Source of the DNA: Halorhabdus tiamatea SARL4B
Lineage (GTDB): Archaea > Halobacteriota > Halobacteria > Halobacteriales > Haloarculaceae
Reading direction: 5' to 3'
Assembly: GCF_000470655.1 (NCBI RefSeq)
Contig: NC_021921.1
Span: forward strand, 1,674,001 to 1,738,000
DNA: 64,000 nucleotides
A model generated the notes under the pieces. That model did not search any database and was not told the DNA's origin. It worked only from the letters and a program-made list of their open reading frames with translations. A program made the translations under genes and the position numbers. Below are positions 33,686 through 42,865 of this stretch, one piece after another (position 1 is the stretch's first letter; each line of letters opens with the position of its first letter).

Positions 33686-35248
33686 TCAGGAGATCGTGAC
33701 GGTCACCTCGTCGGTGGTGGACGTCCCCTCGTTGTCGGTCGCGGTAAGGGAAACAGTGTAACTGCCGGCGGACTGGTAGCGCTCGTCGATGTACCAGCCG
33801 GTGCCGGTGACGCCGTTGCCCAGATCCCACTCGAGTGAGGTGATGTAGGAACCCGGACCAGTGGTGTCCGTGATGTTGAACTGGACCAGATCGCCGACGC
33901 TTGCCGACGTCGTGTTCGGGTCGATCTCCGCGACGAGACTCCCGGTGTCATTGCCATCGTCGCCGCCAGTGTCACCGCCGTCGTCACCACCGTTCCCGTC
34001 CAGCGAGAGGTCGAGGTAGTTGAGATCCCACCAGCTTTCGTCCATGGAAACGCGGATGACCTGCTGGCCTGCGTCGAGGGAGACCCCCGAGGTGGAGACG
34101 GTCTCCCAGGAATCCCAGCCACCAGTGGCACCGAAACTGAGGTCCCCGGAGACGTTTTGCCCGTTGACTTCGAGGTGGAACGAACCACCGCCGGAATCAG
34201 AAGCGACCAGCGCATCGAGCGTGTAATCGCCGGATTGCTGGACGTCGACGGTATACTCTACCCACTCGCCGGACTCGATGTAGCCGATCGAATACCCGGA
34301 GCCGGCAGAGTTCGAGGAGATGTCGACGCCCTCGCCAGTACGCATGGCACCGCCCTCGTTCTCGGCGGTATTGTCGCTGTAGGCGACGCCCGAGCCACCC
34401 TGATCGTACTCCTCGGCCTGGATCCGGCCGGGGACGGCGTGTGGGGTGCCGTTGTACGGCTGCTGGCTGCCAGTGTCACCGCCGGTGTCGCCGCCGTCGT
34501 CTCCACCGCCACCAGTATCGCCACCACCGCCGGACTCGCCGATGGTGACACTCGCGCTCCCGCTACTCTGGTAGCCCTCGGTCGCAAGAATCTGGTAGTC
34601 GTGGCTGCCCATGTTCAGCCCCACGCTCTCCCAGGCGTCGAAGTGGTTGCCAGTCGTGATCGTCCCGCTGGTCCGTGAGTTCTGCCGAATGGACCAGTAC
34701 TGCGTGAACGTCGCCGTCCCCTCGATCGAGGGCTTCTCGACCCGTTCGGACGTGTAGATCTCGTACGTGGAGCCGTCTGTGGTGTGAGTCCCTTGATAGG
34801 AGTCACCCGGCTTGTAGCTCCCGTAGTCCTCGATGATGTAGTACTCCACCAGTGGGTCTGTCGTCCACCCGTACAAACACAGGTAGGAGTTACCCTGCGG
34901 GTTGTAATCGGCTGTATACTCGATGTCCCGGCGCGCACCGGTTTCCCAGCCTTTCCCACAGACGAAATTACCCGTATTCGACCAGTCGACGCTGTAACTC
35001 CCACCTGACTCCAGCGTCATTTCGACCGAGCCCTGGTCGTTGGTCCAGAACGAGTAGAAGTACCCGTCGTGCGTCCCCGTCTGATTCTCCGTGATGGCTG
35101 CGGCCGGACTCGCGAGGGATCCGACCCCAAGCCCTGTCGCGACGGTGGCCGCGGCCCCTTTGAGGTAGCTCCGACGGTCGAACTGTCCGAACAGGTCGTT
35201 CTCACTCGATTCCGCGTCGGGATTGCGATCCGAATCGTGTTTTCTCAT
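33686..35248 (-). CDS. secreted GH11 xylanase with CBM6 and PKD domains
   Basis: 520 residues. Tat signal ([18 protein letters not shown], about 24-41), then a GH11 domain (about 52-237) with nucleophile E135 ([10 protein letters not shown]) and acid/base E224 ([10 protein letters not shown]). A Gly/Asp-rich linker is followed by a CBM6-type domain (about 268-400; [19 protein letters not shown], then NYLDLSLDG at its end) and, after a second linker, a PKD domain (about 430-520; [25 protein letters not shown]). The catalytic domain is about 75 percent identical by eye to the neighbour at 32336, so this is a tandem duplication with swapped accessory modules. Confidence 0.95.
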   Translation of the reverse strand: MRKHDSDRNPDAESSENDLFGQFDRRSYLKGAAATVATGLGVGSLASPAAAITENQTGTHDGYFYSFWTNDQGSVEMTLESGGSYSVDWSNTGNFVCGKGWETGARRDIEYTADYNPQGNSYLCLYGWTTDPLVEYYIIEDYGSYKPGDSYQGTHTTDGSTYEIYTSERVEKPSIEGTATFTQYWSIRQNSRTSGTITTGNHFDAWESVGLNMGSHDYQILATEGYQSSGSASVTIGESGGGGDTGGGGDDGGDTGGDTGSQQPYNGTPHAVPGRIQAEEYDQGGSGVAYSDNTAENEGGAMRTGEGVDISSNSAGSGYSIGYIESGEWVEYTVDVQQSGDYTLDALVASDSGGGSFHLEVNGQNVSGDLSFGATGGWDSWETVSTSGVSLDAGQQVIRVSMDESWWDLNYLDLSLDGNGGDDGGDTGGDDGNDTGSLVAEIDPNTTSASVGDLVQFNITDTTGPGSYITSLEWDLGNGVTGTGWYIDERYQSAGSYTVSLTATDNEGTSTTDEVTVTIS

Positions 35249-35285
35249 AGTGTTTTACCAACAGACAGATACCCAGATTCTAACC

Positions 35286-35303
35286 ATATAAATCATTCTA
35301 TTT
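35286..35303 (-). promoter_or_regulatory. Promoter block of xylanase 2 (shared 18-bp sequence)
   Basis: Exact copy of the 18-bp block at 33584-33601, placed 38 bp upstream of ATG 35248. It contains the TATA box and the bases immediately upstream of it, where the BRE and a regulator could bind. Confidence 0.7.
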
Positions 35304-35356
35304 AGTCTGAATGACCAGACAGGACATATAGTTCGGCGAGTGGGTGGTGGTATCGG

Positions 35357-36082
35357 TTAGACAGCGGAGACGATCGACGCCAGGCGTTCGATCCCATCGA
35401 GAAGCCGCGGACTCGGCTGATTCAACAGCGAGTCGTCGATGACATGCACGGTCGCGTCGAGGTCCCACTCACGTTCGACTAGCGGCTGAGTCGACGGCTC
35501 GCCGGCCCCGCAGTGGTGGACGATCGCGACGGCTGGATCGGTCGCTTCGACGGTCTCCCGTTCGACCTCCCGGGAGCGTTCGCCGGGCTCGACGAACGGA
35601 TAGCGGCCCCCGGCGACGCGGACGGCCTCGGGCACCCAGTTGCCGGCCGCCATCGGCGGATCGCCCCACTCCTCGCAGTAGACCACCGGCCGATCCTCAC
35701 CGTCAGGTGTGCCAGCCCGGATCCGGTCGATCCGATCCCTGGCGCGTGCTTCGAGAGACTGCCCGCGGTCCGACAGCCCGATCGCGTCGCCGATCGTCCG
35801 GAAGGTCGTCAAGACGTCATCAAGCGTGACCGGTTCTGCGTGGGCCACGGTGAATCCACGGTCGCACAACTCCTCGCGCAGGTCGGCCTGGAGGTGATCG
35901 TTCGTGAGCACGAGGTCCGGATCGAGGTCGGCAAGTCGATCGAGATCAGGATTCAGCCAGCCGCCGAGGCGGGGGACGCCCTCGACTTCGCAATGGGCGG
36001 TGACGCCGACCAGCCGATCGCCCGCGTCGAGCGCCCGGACGATCGCGGTGGCACTCGGGGCCAGTGAGACGATTCGGTGCAT
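35357..36082 (-). CDS. BtuF-like cobalamin/helical-backbone metal-receptor protein
   Basis: 241 residues starting MHRIVSLAPSATAIVRALDA, the classic opening of BtuF-type periplasmic-binding folds. LGGWLNPDLDRLADLDPDLVL (about 40-60) and CEEWGDPPMAAGNWVPEAVRVA (about 137-158) are further family blocks. It has no signal peptide, so unlike transporter-bound BtuF it probably acts in the cytoplasm, for example in corrinoid handling. No permease or ATPase gene is adjacent. Confidence 0.87.
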   Translation of the reverse strand: MHRIVSLAPSATAIVRALDAGDRLVGVTAHCEVEGVPRLGGWLNPDLDRLADLDPDLVLTNDHLQADLREELCDRGFTVAHAEPVTLDDVLTTFRTIGDAIGLSDRGQSLEARARDRIDRIRAGTPDGEDRPVVYCEEWGDPPMAAGNWVPEAVRVAGGRYPFVEPGERSREVERETVEATDPAVAIVHHCGAGEPSTQPLVEREWDLDATVHVIDDSLLNQPSPRLLDGIERLASIVSAV

Positions 36083-36166
36083 GCACGTCCGTCCGGGCTC
36101 TGGGTATTAAAACGCCTGTCCGACAGTTTCGAGAGGCGCGACTCTCGCGGGCCGATTGGGACCCGA

Positions 36167-36619
36167 TCAGTCCATCGAGAGCGTGATCGTCCCGTCGAAG
36201 TTCAGGATGATCTCCTGGGTGAGGTCACCGAACAGCGCCTTCCCGGTCGGTGAGCGCCGCTTGCCGGCGAGGAAGACGTGATCGACGCCGCGATCCTCGG
36301 CCACGTCGAAGACCGCCTCGGCCCGGTCGCCACGCTCTGCGATCTCCAGACGGACATCGTAGTCGCCGGGATCGTCGATGGCGTCTGCGATGAACGCCTC
36401 GACCTCCGCCTCGAAGCGGTGATCTGCCGGATCGACGAAGTCCTGCCTGTCGATGTCGCTCGTGACGTCGACGGAATCGACCGATTCGACGTCTTCGGGC
36501 GAGACCAGCCGTAACACGTCAAGCGGCGCGCTATGGCCCGCACTGTAGGCAGCCGCTTCCCGGAATAACTCTCGCTCTGTCTCGTTTGCCTCGAGTACGA
36601 CGAACAACCCTCGCTCCAT
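36167..36619 (-). CDS. universal stress protein (UspA family)
   Basis: 150 residues. It begins MERGLFVVLEANETERELFR, with a Rossmann-like alpha/beta fold; the C-terminal part DVAEDRGVDHVFLAGKRRSP then TGKALFGDLTQEIILNFDGT follows the G-x-x-x-x-x-G..G-x-x-x-x ATP-binding pattern of UspA in modified form. Typical of the many small stress-response proteins of haloarchaea. Single gene. Confidence 0.87.
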   Translation of the reverse strand: MERGLFVVLEANETERELFREAAAYSAGHSAPLDVLRLVSPEDVESVDSVDVTSDIDRQDFVDPADHRFEAEVEAFIADAIDDPGDYDVRLEIAERGDRAEAVFDVAEDRGVDHVFLAGKRRSPTGKALFGDLTQEIILNFDGTITLSMD

Positions 36620-36735
36620 ATCTGCTTATATAAGCGTCTCACTTATAAAATTAGGTCAGTGAGACCAGGTGCGGTGAAAGACTGTGGCGGCGAGACAGAC
36701 AGCCCACTATCCCGCGTCACGTCGATGGGACAACG

Positions 36736-38178
36736 TCAGTCCGACGGTTCGAACTCGATCGTCTCGACGATCTCACGGAGTTCCGAATCGGGGAGGTCGC
36801 CGGCGACAGCAACGGTCTGTCCGTTCTCGGTCCAGGTGGCGACGGATCCGCCAGCCGCGAGCCCCGGAACGTCGACTTGCCCGGTGTCGAGTTCGGCGAT
36901 AGCCACGGTACGCTCGCCCACGTCGGCAGTTTGGCCGTCACTTCTGAACGTCGAGAGGATCGCTGATTCGGACTGGAGGACGGTGATCGTCGTGCCGTCG
37001 GCGGCGTACTCGCCGACAGTCACGGAGACGGGACTGTCGAGGCTGCTCCCGCGCTGGAACGTCCAGTCGTCTCCGGGGACGGCGAGGGGACCGTCGACAC
37101 TCGCTCGAAGGTCAGCCAGCGAGTCGGCGGTCGACTCACTCCCGAGAGCCGACGAGGCCATCGGCGGCTCGAAAGTGCTGTCGGCCGGGGATACGTCGAA
37201 GCGAGTCTCCATCTCGACGGTCACGGTGGCGTGAGACGTCGATAGCTGCTGTTTGCGGACGGCCGCGTCGTCGGTGGTCACCCACAGCCGGAGTTCCCCG
37301 TCGCGTTCAGGGGCCGAGACGGTCACGACGTGGACTTCCTGGCCGTCGAGCGTCGTGGTTTCGACGCGCTCGGCGGTCAGGTTCGTCTCGGCGAAGAGTG
37401 TCGAGACCGACCACTCGGCGGGATCGAACGAGACGTTCTCGACCGTCCAGTCGCCGTCGCCCGGCGGGTAACTCCAGTTGTGGGTCTGGAACTCGCTGCC
37501 GTTCCAGTCTTCGAAGGAGTGGTTCCCATTCCAGTCCTCGAAGAGGTCGCTGTCGTTCCACGCTTCGGAAAACTTGCTCTCGTTCCACTCGGCAAGGAGT
37601 TCAGTGTCGCTCCACGCGTCCTGGAAGGTACTCTCGTTCCATTTGGTCGGGAGGCCACTCTCGTTGATCGCCTCGCGGAACTGTTCGACTGACGCGTTGT
37701 CGAGGCCCTCGTCCCACGTCAGGTTGGCGTCCATCTCGGAGGCGAGCGCCTCCAACCCAGCCATCGAGACAGTGCCGTTCGAACTCACGAACGAGCCATT
37801 GCCGAGCGCGGAACTGTCTGAGACGACGAGCGGCGAGGCGAGTTCGGAACTCGAGAGCCACGACGTGGTCCCGTCGTAGCCGGCGAGGACGAACCCGTCG
37901 CCGTCAGAGACGTTGACGCGCATCCGACCGTCCGCCGTGGCGACGCTATCGACGGAGAACGTCCGAGTTGCGTCGTCTCCCTCGACGGTCACGGTCGCAT
38001 CAACGACCGTCGAGTCGGCTGTTCGATACTGTTCCTCGACGTCGGCGAGGACAGCCTCGCCGGTCGGGTCGTCGTCGGCGACCACGAACCCGGCGGCGGC
38101 CGCGATCCCGACGACGCCGAGGACGAGCGCGGCCAGACCGGCGAGTCGGATCGCACCTCGCTGTGGTGATTCCATCAC
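36736..38178 (-). CDS. membrane-anchored LolA-like protein with tryptophan repeat
   Basis: 480 residues. An N-terminal signal/anchor (about 10-33, AGLAALVLGVVGIAAAAGFVV) is followed by LolA-like beta segments (EAVLADVEEQYRTADSTVVD, then FSVDSVATADGRMRVNV). Residues 171-233 insert six W-initiated nonapeptides (W180, W189, W198, W207, W216, W225) plus one degenerate unit. Then come FAETNLTAERVETTTLDGQE and a C-terminal DUF4367-like domain. It probably binds a lipid or hydrophobic ligand outside the membrane. It is divergent from a MacB-type exporter, with which it may work. A TATA box near 38199-38206 predicts a leaderless start. Confidence 0.75.
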   Translation of the reverse strand: MMESPQRGAIRLAGLAALVLGVVGIAAAAGFVVADDDPTGEAVLADVEEQYRTADSTVVDATVTVEGDDATRTFSVDSVATADGRMRVNVSDGDGFVLAGYDGTTSWLSSSELASPLVVSDSSALGNGSFVSSNGTVSMAGLEALASEMDANLTWDEGLDNASVEQFREAINESGLPTKWNESTFQDAWSDTELLAEWNESKFSEAWNDSDLFEDWNGNHSFEDWNGSEFQTHNWSYPPGDGDWTVENVSFDPAEWSVSTLFAETNLTAERVETTTLDGQEVHVVTVSAPERDGELRLWVTTDDAAVRKQQLSTSHATVTVEMETRFDVSPADSTFEPPMASSALGSESTADSLADLRASVDGPLAVPGDDWTFQRGSSLDSPVSVTVGEYAADGTTITVLQSESAILSTFRSDGQTADVGERTVAIAELDTGQVDVPGLAAGGSVATWTENGQTVAVAGDLPDSELREIVETIEFEPSD

Positions 38179-38273
38179 GATATATACGGGCCAGAGACCC
38201 TTAAACAGCGGGTCAGAGGGGACTCACAGCCCTGATCGAGGGTTCATGGGGATACAGCACGTAGGAACGCATC

Positions 38274-38984
38274 ATGGACGAGGCGACGGAACCCGACGCG
38301 GTCGTGTCGCTCGATGACGTGCGCAAGGAGTACGACCTCGGCGGGACGGTGACAGCCCTCGACGGCGTCGATCTGACGCTGCCGGCCGGTTCCTACACTG
38401 CCGTCATGGGGCCCAGCGGCTCCGGGAAGAGCACGCTGTTGAACCTCATCGGCGCACTCGATACGCCCACGTCGGGGACCGTCACCGTCAACGGAACTGA
38501 CGTCGGGACGCTCTCCGAGAGCGGACGAGCGCGACTCCGCGGCACTGAGATCGGGTTCGTCTTCCAGACGTTCAACCTGATGCCGCGGCTGAGTGCCGTC
38601 GAGAACGTCGAACTCCCGCTGGTGTTCGCCGAGTGGAATCGTCACGATCGAGGCGAGCGTGCCCGGGACCTCCTCGAACGCGTCGGCCTCGGTGATCGTC
38701 TCGATCACCTCCCACAGGAACTCAGCGGGGGTCAGCGCCAGCGGGTCGCGATCGCTCGTGCCCTGGCGGCCGACCCCGCGCTCGTGCTGGCCGACGAGCC
38801 GACCGGGAACGTCGACACCGAGACCGGCGAGGAGATCATGTCGCTGTTCGCCGACGCCCACGACCGGGGCAACACGATCCTGCTGGTGACGCACGAACGC
38901 CGGATCGCCGAGCACGCGGACCGCATCATCCACGTCAGAGACGGCGTCCGTGAGCGGACCGAGCACCTGGGAGGTGAGGCGTGA
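38274..38984 (+). CDS. ABC transporter ATP-binding protein (LolD/MacB type)
   Basis: 236 residues. Walker [10 protein letters not shown] (about 44-52), Q-loop [11 protein letters not shown], signature [15 protein letters not shown] (about 144-158), Walker [14 protein letters not shown] (about 163-175) and switch His VTHERR. The family energises MacB/LolCDE-type permeases that extrude lipoproteins, peptides or lipids. It overlaps the permease gene at TGATG (38982-38986). Confidence 0.96.
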   Translation: MDEATEPDAVVSLDDVRKEYDLGGTVTALDGVDLTLPAGSYTAVMGPSGSGKSTLLNLIGALDTPTSGTVTVNGTDVGTLSESGRARLRGTEIGFVFQTFNLMPRLSAVENVELPLVFAEWNRHDRGERARDLLERVGLGDRLDHLPQELSGGQRQRVAIARALAADPALVLADEPTGNVDTETGEEIMSLFADAHDRGNTILLVTHERRIAEHADRIIHVRDGVRERTEHLGGEA

Positions 38985-40225
38985 TGGACTGGCGCGAAGG
39001 GGTCCGAATGGCAGTCCGAGCGATCGCGGGCCACCGGCTCAGATCGGCACTGACGGTGGTCGGGATTGTCATCGGCATCGCGACGGTGATCGCGTTCGCG
39101 AGTTTCGGGACGAGCGTCCAGACCGACGTCGTCGGCGAGTTCCAATCAACATCGGCGAGTGAGATCTACGTCGTCTCCGGCGGCGGGTTCCTCTCGGGCG
39201 GTGGGCCGCCCGGGAGTGACGGAGGGCTGACGAGTCCGGTCGTCACGACCTACGACCTCGAGCAGTTGCGGGGGATCGACGGCACGCGAGCCGTGATTCC
39301 CAGAGGGTCGGTCCCGATCTCGTCGCTGACCTACGCGAATCAGACGGTCACGCCCGGGAGTCTGACGGCGACGACGGCCGCGTCCTTCGACGGCGAGATC
39401 GTCGCGGGACGGACTTTCGAGTCCGGGACGAACGAGATCGTACTCAACGAGATCGCGGCCGCCCAGTTCGACGCGAACGTGACCGTCGGAGACACGATCG
39501 AGGTCGCTCGCGAGGGGACGACCTCGTTCACGGTCGTCGGGATCACCGCTGGGGCCCGCGGCGGGCTCTCGGAGTTCGCCCCGCCCGGCCCCGAGTTCTA
39601 CGTTCCCGTCGATCCTCACTACCGGACCACCCAGGCGTCACCGACGCTCGGCGTCGATCAGCGGGCGTACTCCCAGGTGACGATCGTGGCCGACGCGGGC
39701 CGGGTCTCGGAGACGCGCGACGCGATCGAGACGTACATTCAGACCGAGTCGGACGCGATCCGGCTGGCCGGCGAGAACGGCCAGGTCACCGTTCAGTCGA
39801 CCGAAGACGTCGTCGGCGGGATCCAGGCCGTCCTCCAGGACATCACGCGACTCATCACCGGGATCGGCGTGCTCGCGCTGATCGTCGGCGCGTTCGGGAT
39901 CGCGAACATCATGCTCGTCAGCGTGACCGAGCGCACGCGGGAGATCGGGATCATGAAGTCGATGGGCGCGACCAACCGGGAGGTCCTCGGGCTGTTCATG
40001 ACCGAGTCCGTGCTGTTGGGATCGCTGGGTGCCGTGATCGGCATCCCGCTGGGTCTGGGCGTCGGGTACGCCGGCGCAAGCTACGCCGACGTCGGGTTCA
40101 CAATCCCCGTCGACTGGGTCGCCATCGCCATCGCGATGGGGATCACGATCGGCGTCGTCGCCGGGCTGTACCCGGCCTGGCGGGCCGCACGCGTCGATCC
40201 GATCGAGGCCCTGCGGTACGAGTGA
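38984..40225 (+). CDS. ABC transporter permease (MacB/FtsX type)
   Basis: 413 residues. One N-terminal membrane helix (about 15-45, HRLRSALTVVGIVIGIATVI), a large extracellular domain (about 50-270; MacB_PCD), then three helices near residues 285-310, 335-365 and 375-400, with TERTREIGIMKSMGATNREV between them (the conserved FtsX coupling region). It forms a dimer with the upstream ATPase. A GTG at 38981 is an alternative start. Confidence 0.94.
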   Translation: MDWREGVRMAVRAIAGHRLRSALTVVGIVIGIATVIAFASFGTSVQTDVVGEFQSTSASEIYVVSGGGFLSGGGPPGSDGGLTSPVVTTYDLEQLRGIDGTRAVIPRGSVPISSLTYANQTVTPGSLTATTAASFDGEIVAGRTFESGTNEIVLNEIAAAQFDANVTVGDTIEVAREGTTSFTVVGITAGARGGLSEFAPPGPEFYVPVDPHYRTTQASPTLGVDQRAYSQVTIVADAGRVSETRDAIETYIQTESDAIRLAGENGQVTVQSTEDVVGGIQAVLQDITRLITGIGVLALIVGAFGIANIMLVSVTERTREIGIMKSMGATNREVLGLFMTESVLLGSLGAVIGIPLGLGVGYAGASYADVGFTIPVDWVAIAIAMGITIGVVAGLYPAWRAARVDPIEALRYE

Positions 40226-40284
40226 CTCCTGATCGGCAAATTCGACCGCGGAATACTTGACCGGGGGTCGCCTACGACGAGCCA

Positions 40285-41295
40285 ATGGACGGGCCGCTGT
40301 GGACCGAGCGACACGCGCCGACGATCGATGAGTTGCCACAGCCCGAGGTCCGCGACCAGCTCCGCGGCGCGCTCGACGATCCGATGAACCTGCTGGTTCA
40401 CGGCCCCGCCGGCGCTGGCAAGACCGCCGCAGTCCGGGCGTTCGCCCGTGAGGCCCACGCCGACGTCGAGGCCGACCTCGTCGTGATCAACGTCGCGGAC
40501 TTCTTCGACCTGACCAAGAAGGAACTCGCGGCGGATCCCCGATTCGAGCGGTTCATCACGTCCAAGCGCCGCCGGGAGTCCTCGAAGGCCGATCTCATCA
40601 ACCACGTCCTCAAAGAGGCCGCGAGTTACACGCCGGTCTCGGGGTCCTATAAGACGATCCTGCTCGACAACGCCGAGCGCATGCGCGAGGACTTCCAGCA
40701 GGCGCTCCGGCGAGTCATGGAGCAGTACTACGAGGCGACACAGTTCGCGATCGCCACCCGGCAGTCCTCGACGCTGATCCCGCCGATCCGCTCGCGGTGT
40801 TTTCCCGTGACGGTGCGTGCACCGACCCACGACGAGATCGAGACCGTCCTCCGGCGGATCGTCGAGGCCGAGGACGCCGACTACGACGACGAGGGCCTCG
40901 AGTTCGTCGCGGGGTACGCCGGCGGCGACCTGCGGAAGGCGATCCTTGGGGCCCAGACGACCTACGAGGAGGCGGGCGAGATCACGATGAACGCGGCCTA
41001 CGAGGCGCTGGGCGAGGTCCGGACCGACGAGGCCGTCGAGGGGATGCTGTCCGCCGCCGAGGCGGGCGACGTCACCGACGCGCGATCGACGCTCGACGAT
41101 CTGCTCGTCGACGAGGGCCACAGCGGCGTCGAGGTGCTCGAGGCGCTGCTGCGAGTAGGGCGCTCGCGATATTCCGGCGATCGCCTGGCGCGGCTGCATC
41201 GGGTCGCCGGCGAGATCGACCTCGACCTCGCGGAGGGGACCAACGATCGACTCCACCTCTCGCACTTCCTGGCTGAACTCGCCGCCGGGGAGTAG
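40285..41295 (+). CDS. rfcC: replication factor C small subunit 2 (RfcC)
   Basis: A 336-residue AAA+ clamp-loader subunit that, with RfcA and the large subunit RfcB, loads PCNA onto DNA. Walker A is HGPAGAGKTA (about 39-48). The Walker B position reads ILLDNAERM rather than the DEAD-type of the main small subunit, as in other halophile RfcC. The arginine-finger SRC motif is IPPIRSRCFP (about 167-176). Starts MDGPLWTERHAPTIDELPQP, typical of RFC box II. Confidence 0.93.
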   Translation: MDGPLWTERHAPTIDELPQPEVRDQLRGALDDPMNLLVHGPAGAGKTAAVRAFAREAHADVEADLVVINVADFFDLTKKELAADPRFERFITSKRRRESSKADLINHVLKEAASYTPVSGSYKTILLDNAERMREDFQQALRRVMEQYYEATQFAIATRQSSTLIPPIRSRCFPVTVRAPTHDEIETVLRRIVEAEDADYDDEGLEFVAGYAGGDLRKAILGAQTTYEEAGEITMNAAYEALGEVRTDEAVEGMLSAAEAGDVTDARSTLDDLLVDEGHSGVEVLEALLRVGRSRYSGDRLARLHRVAGEIDLDLAEGTNDRLHLSHFLAELAAGE

Positions 41296-41406
41296 CCGAC
41301 CGACGGCGAAGGAGACGAACTGGCCCGCGAAGTGGGTCGACGGACAGTGCATCGACTTCTTCGAAATCCTTATACACGCTTGTAGGGGACATATGAACAA
41401 CGAACT

Positions 41407-41718
41407 ATGGACATCGACATTATCGAGGAAGAGGAAAATCCGATGTTGCATCGGACCGACGTCCGATTCGAGGTCTCCCACGAGGAGGCGACGCCGTCGC
41501 GGCTCTCCGTCCGGGATTCACTGGCTGCGATGCTGAACAAAGACGCCGAGGAAGTCGTCGTCCACGAACTCGATACGACCTTCGGCATGCGCAAGACCGT
41601 CGGCTACGCGAAGGTCTACGACGACCCGGAGTTCGCGCGTGAGGTCGAACAGGACCACATGCTCGAGCGCAACAAGATCGTCGCCGAGGACGGCGACGCC
41701 GAGCCAGAGGAGGCCTGA
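41407..41718 (+). CDS. rps24e: 30S ribosomal protein S24e
   Basis: 103 residues: [40 protein letters not shown], and [20 protein letters not shown], the S24e fingerprint. A TATA-like CTTATAC about 36 bp upstream of the ATG (near 41369) marks the promoter. S27ae follows 1 nt later, the archaeal rps24e-rps27ae operon. Confidence 0.97.
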   Translation: MDIDIIEEEENPMLHRTDVRFEVSHEEATPSRLSVRDSLAAMLNKDAEEVVVHELDTTFGMRKTVGYAKVYDDPEFAREVEQDHMLERNKIVAEDGDAEPEEA

Positions 41719-41719
41719 G

Positions 41720-41854
41720 ATGGCGCGTCACGAACTCTACAACGACGACGGCACGACCGACCGCGAGACCTGCCCGCGGTGTGGCGACGCGTTCCTCGCC
41801 GACCACGGCGACCGCACGCACTGCGGTCGGTGTGGCTACACCGAGTGGAACTGA
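41720..41854 (+). CDS. rps27ae: 30S ribosomal protein S27ae
   Basis: 44 residues, [20 protein letters not shown] then [24 protein letters not shown]. Four cysteines (CPRC and CGRC) form the zinc ribbon. Normal length for halophile S27ae; starts just after the rps24e stop. Confidence 0.96.
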   Translation: MARHELYNDDGTTDRETCPRCGDAFLADHGDRTHCGRCGYTEWN

Positions 41855-42028
41855 CGCGGGTCGACTGAACGCGCCGATCGAACCCGCCATCGAGAGACTT
41901 CTTTGTCCTCAGAAGGCACGCTTCTCGGGTTTTCGACCGCTAGCGAACGCTATGGCTGCTATTCTCACACAGTGGGAAATCGATCACTGTTCTTTGGGTG
42001 TGTCGCGGCAAGTATCCGCCGGAAGAGT

Positions 42029-42778
42029 ATGTCAGAACTACAGGACGGCGTCGCGATCGTGACGGGCGGCAGTACCGGTATCGGTGCGGCAACAGCCAAG
42101 CGCTTCGCCGACGAAGGAGCGAGTGTCGTCGTCGCGGACGTCAACGTCGAAGACGGCGAAGACACGGTCGCCGAGATCGTCGATGCCGGCGGGGAGGCGA
42201 CGTTCGTCGAGGTCGACGTCACCGACCCTGCCGAGGTCGAGGCGATGGTCGAAACGGCCGTCGACACCTACGGCGGGCTCGACTTCGCCGTCAACAACGC
42301 GGGGATCGAAGGCGAGAACGAACCCACGAGCGACCAGCCCCTCGACAACTGGGAGCAGGTTATCGACGTCAACCTGAAGGGCGTCTTCGTCGGCATGCAG
42401 GCCGAGATCGACGCGATGCTCGAGGACGGCGGTGGGGCGATCGTCAACATGTCCTCGATCGCGGGCCAGGTCGGGTTCCCCAACCTCACGCCGTACGTCG
42501 CGAGCAAGCACGGCGTGATCGGCCTGACCAAGACTGCCTCCCTGGAGTACAGCGAGGCGGGCGTCCGCGTCAACGCGATCTGTCCGGGCGTCATCGAGAC
42601 ACCGATGGTCGAGGCCACCGATCAGGCGAGCATCGAGCAGACGATCGCCGCGACGCCGATCGGGCGGCTGGGCGAACCGTCGGAGATCGGCGACGCTGCC
42701 GTCTGGCTGTGTTCGGAGGAGGCCTCCTTCGTCACTGGCGAATCGCTCGTCATCGACGGCGGGTACGTCTCCCAGTAG
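42029..42778 (+). CDS. short-chain dehydrogenase/reductase
   Basis: A 249-residue NAD(P)-dependent oxidoreductase. Cofactor loop VTGGSTGIGAATA (about 11-23; TGxxxGxG), acidic D37 region VVVADVNVEDG suggesting NAD preference, NNAG (about 88-91), catalytic S-Y-K as MSSIAGQVG, YVASKHG (Y155-like and K159-like), and the C-terminal VTGESLVIDGGY. FabG/glucose dehydrogenase-like; substrate unknown. ATG 42029 is chosen at the Rossmann strand; the upstream open frame is not conserved in composition. Confidence 0.92.
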   Translation: MSELQDGVAIVTGGSTGIGAATAKRFADEGASVVVADVNVEDGEDTVAEIVDAGGEATFVEVDVTDPAEVEAMVETAVDTYGGLDFAVNNAGIEGENEPTSDQPLDNWEQVIDVNLKGVFVGMQAEIDAMLEDGGGAIVNMSSIAGQVGFPNLTPYVASKHGVIGLTKTASLEYSEAGVRVNAICPGVIETPMVEATDQASIEQTIAATPIGRLGEPSEIGDAAVWLCSEEASFVTGESLVIDGGYVSQ

Positions 42779-42865
42779 CGTTGCCGAGCGCCGCCGTTCG
42801 CGGCCACGGCGGCGTCCCGAACCGAAGTCGTCTTTTCGGTCGGTCACGGAGACCGGGTAGATCGA

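Noticed and set aside
36736-40225. Lipoprotein-sorting (Lol) operon
   Set aside because: The LolA-like protein and LolD/MacB-like exporter are divergent neighbours, but archaea lack an outer membrane and the permease is MacB-like, so only a loose functional link is suggested.
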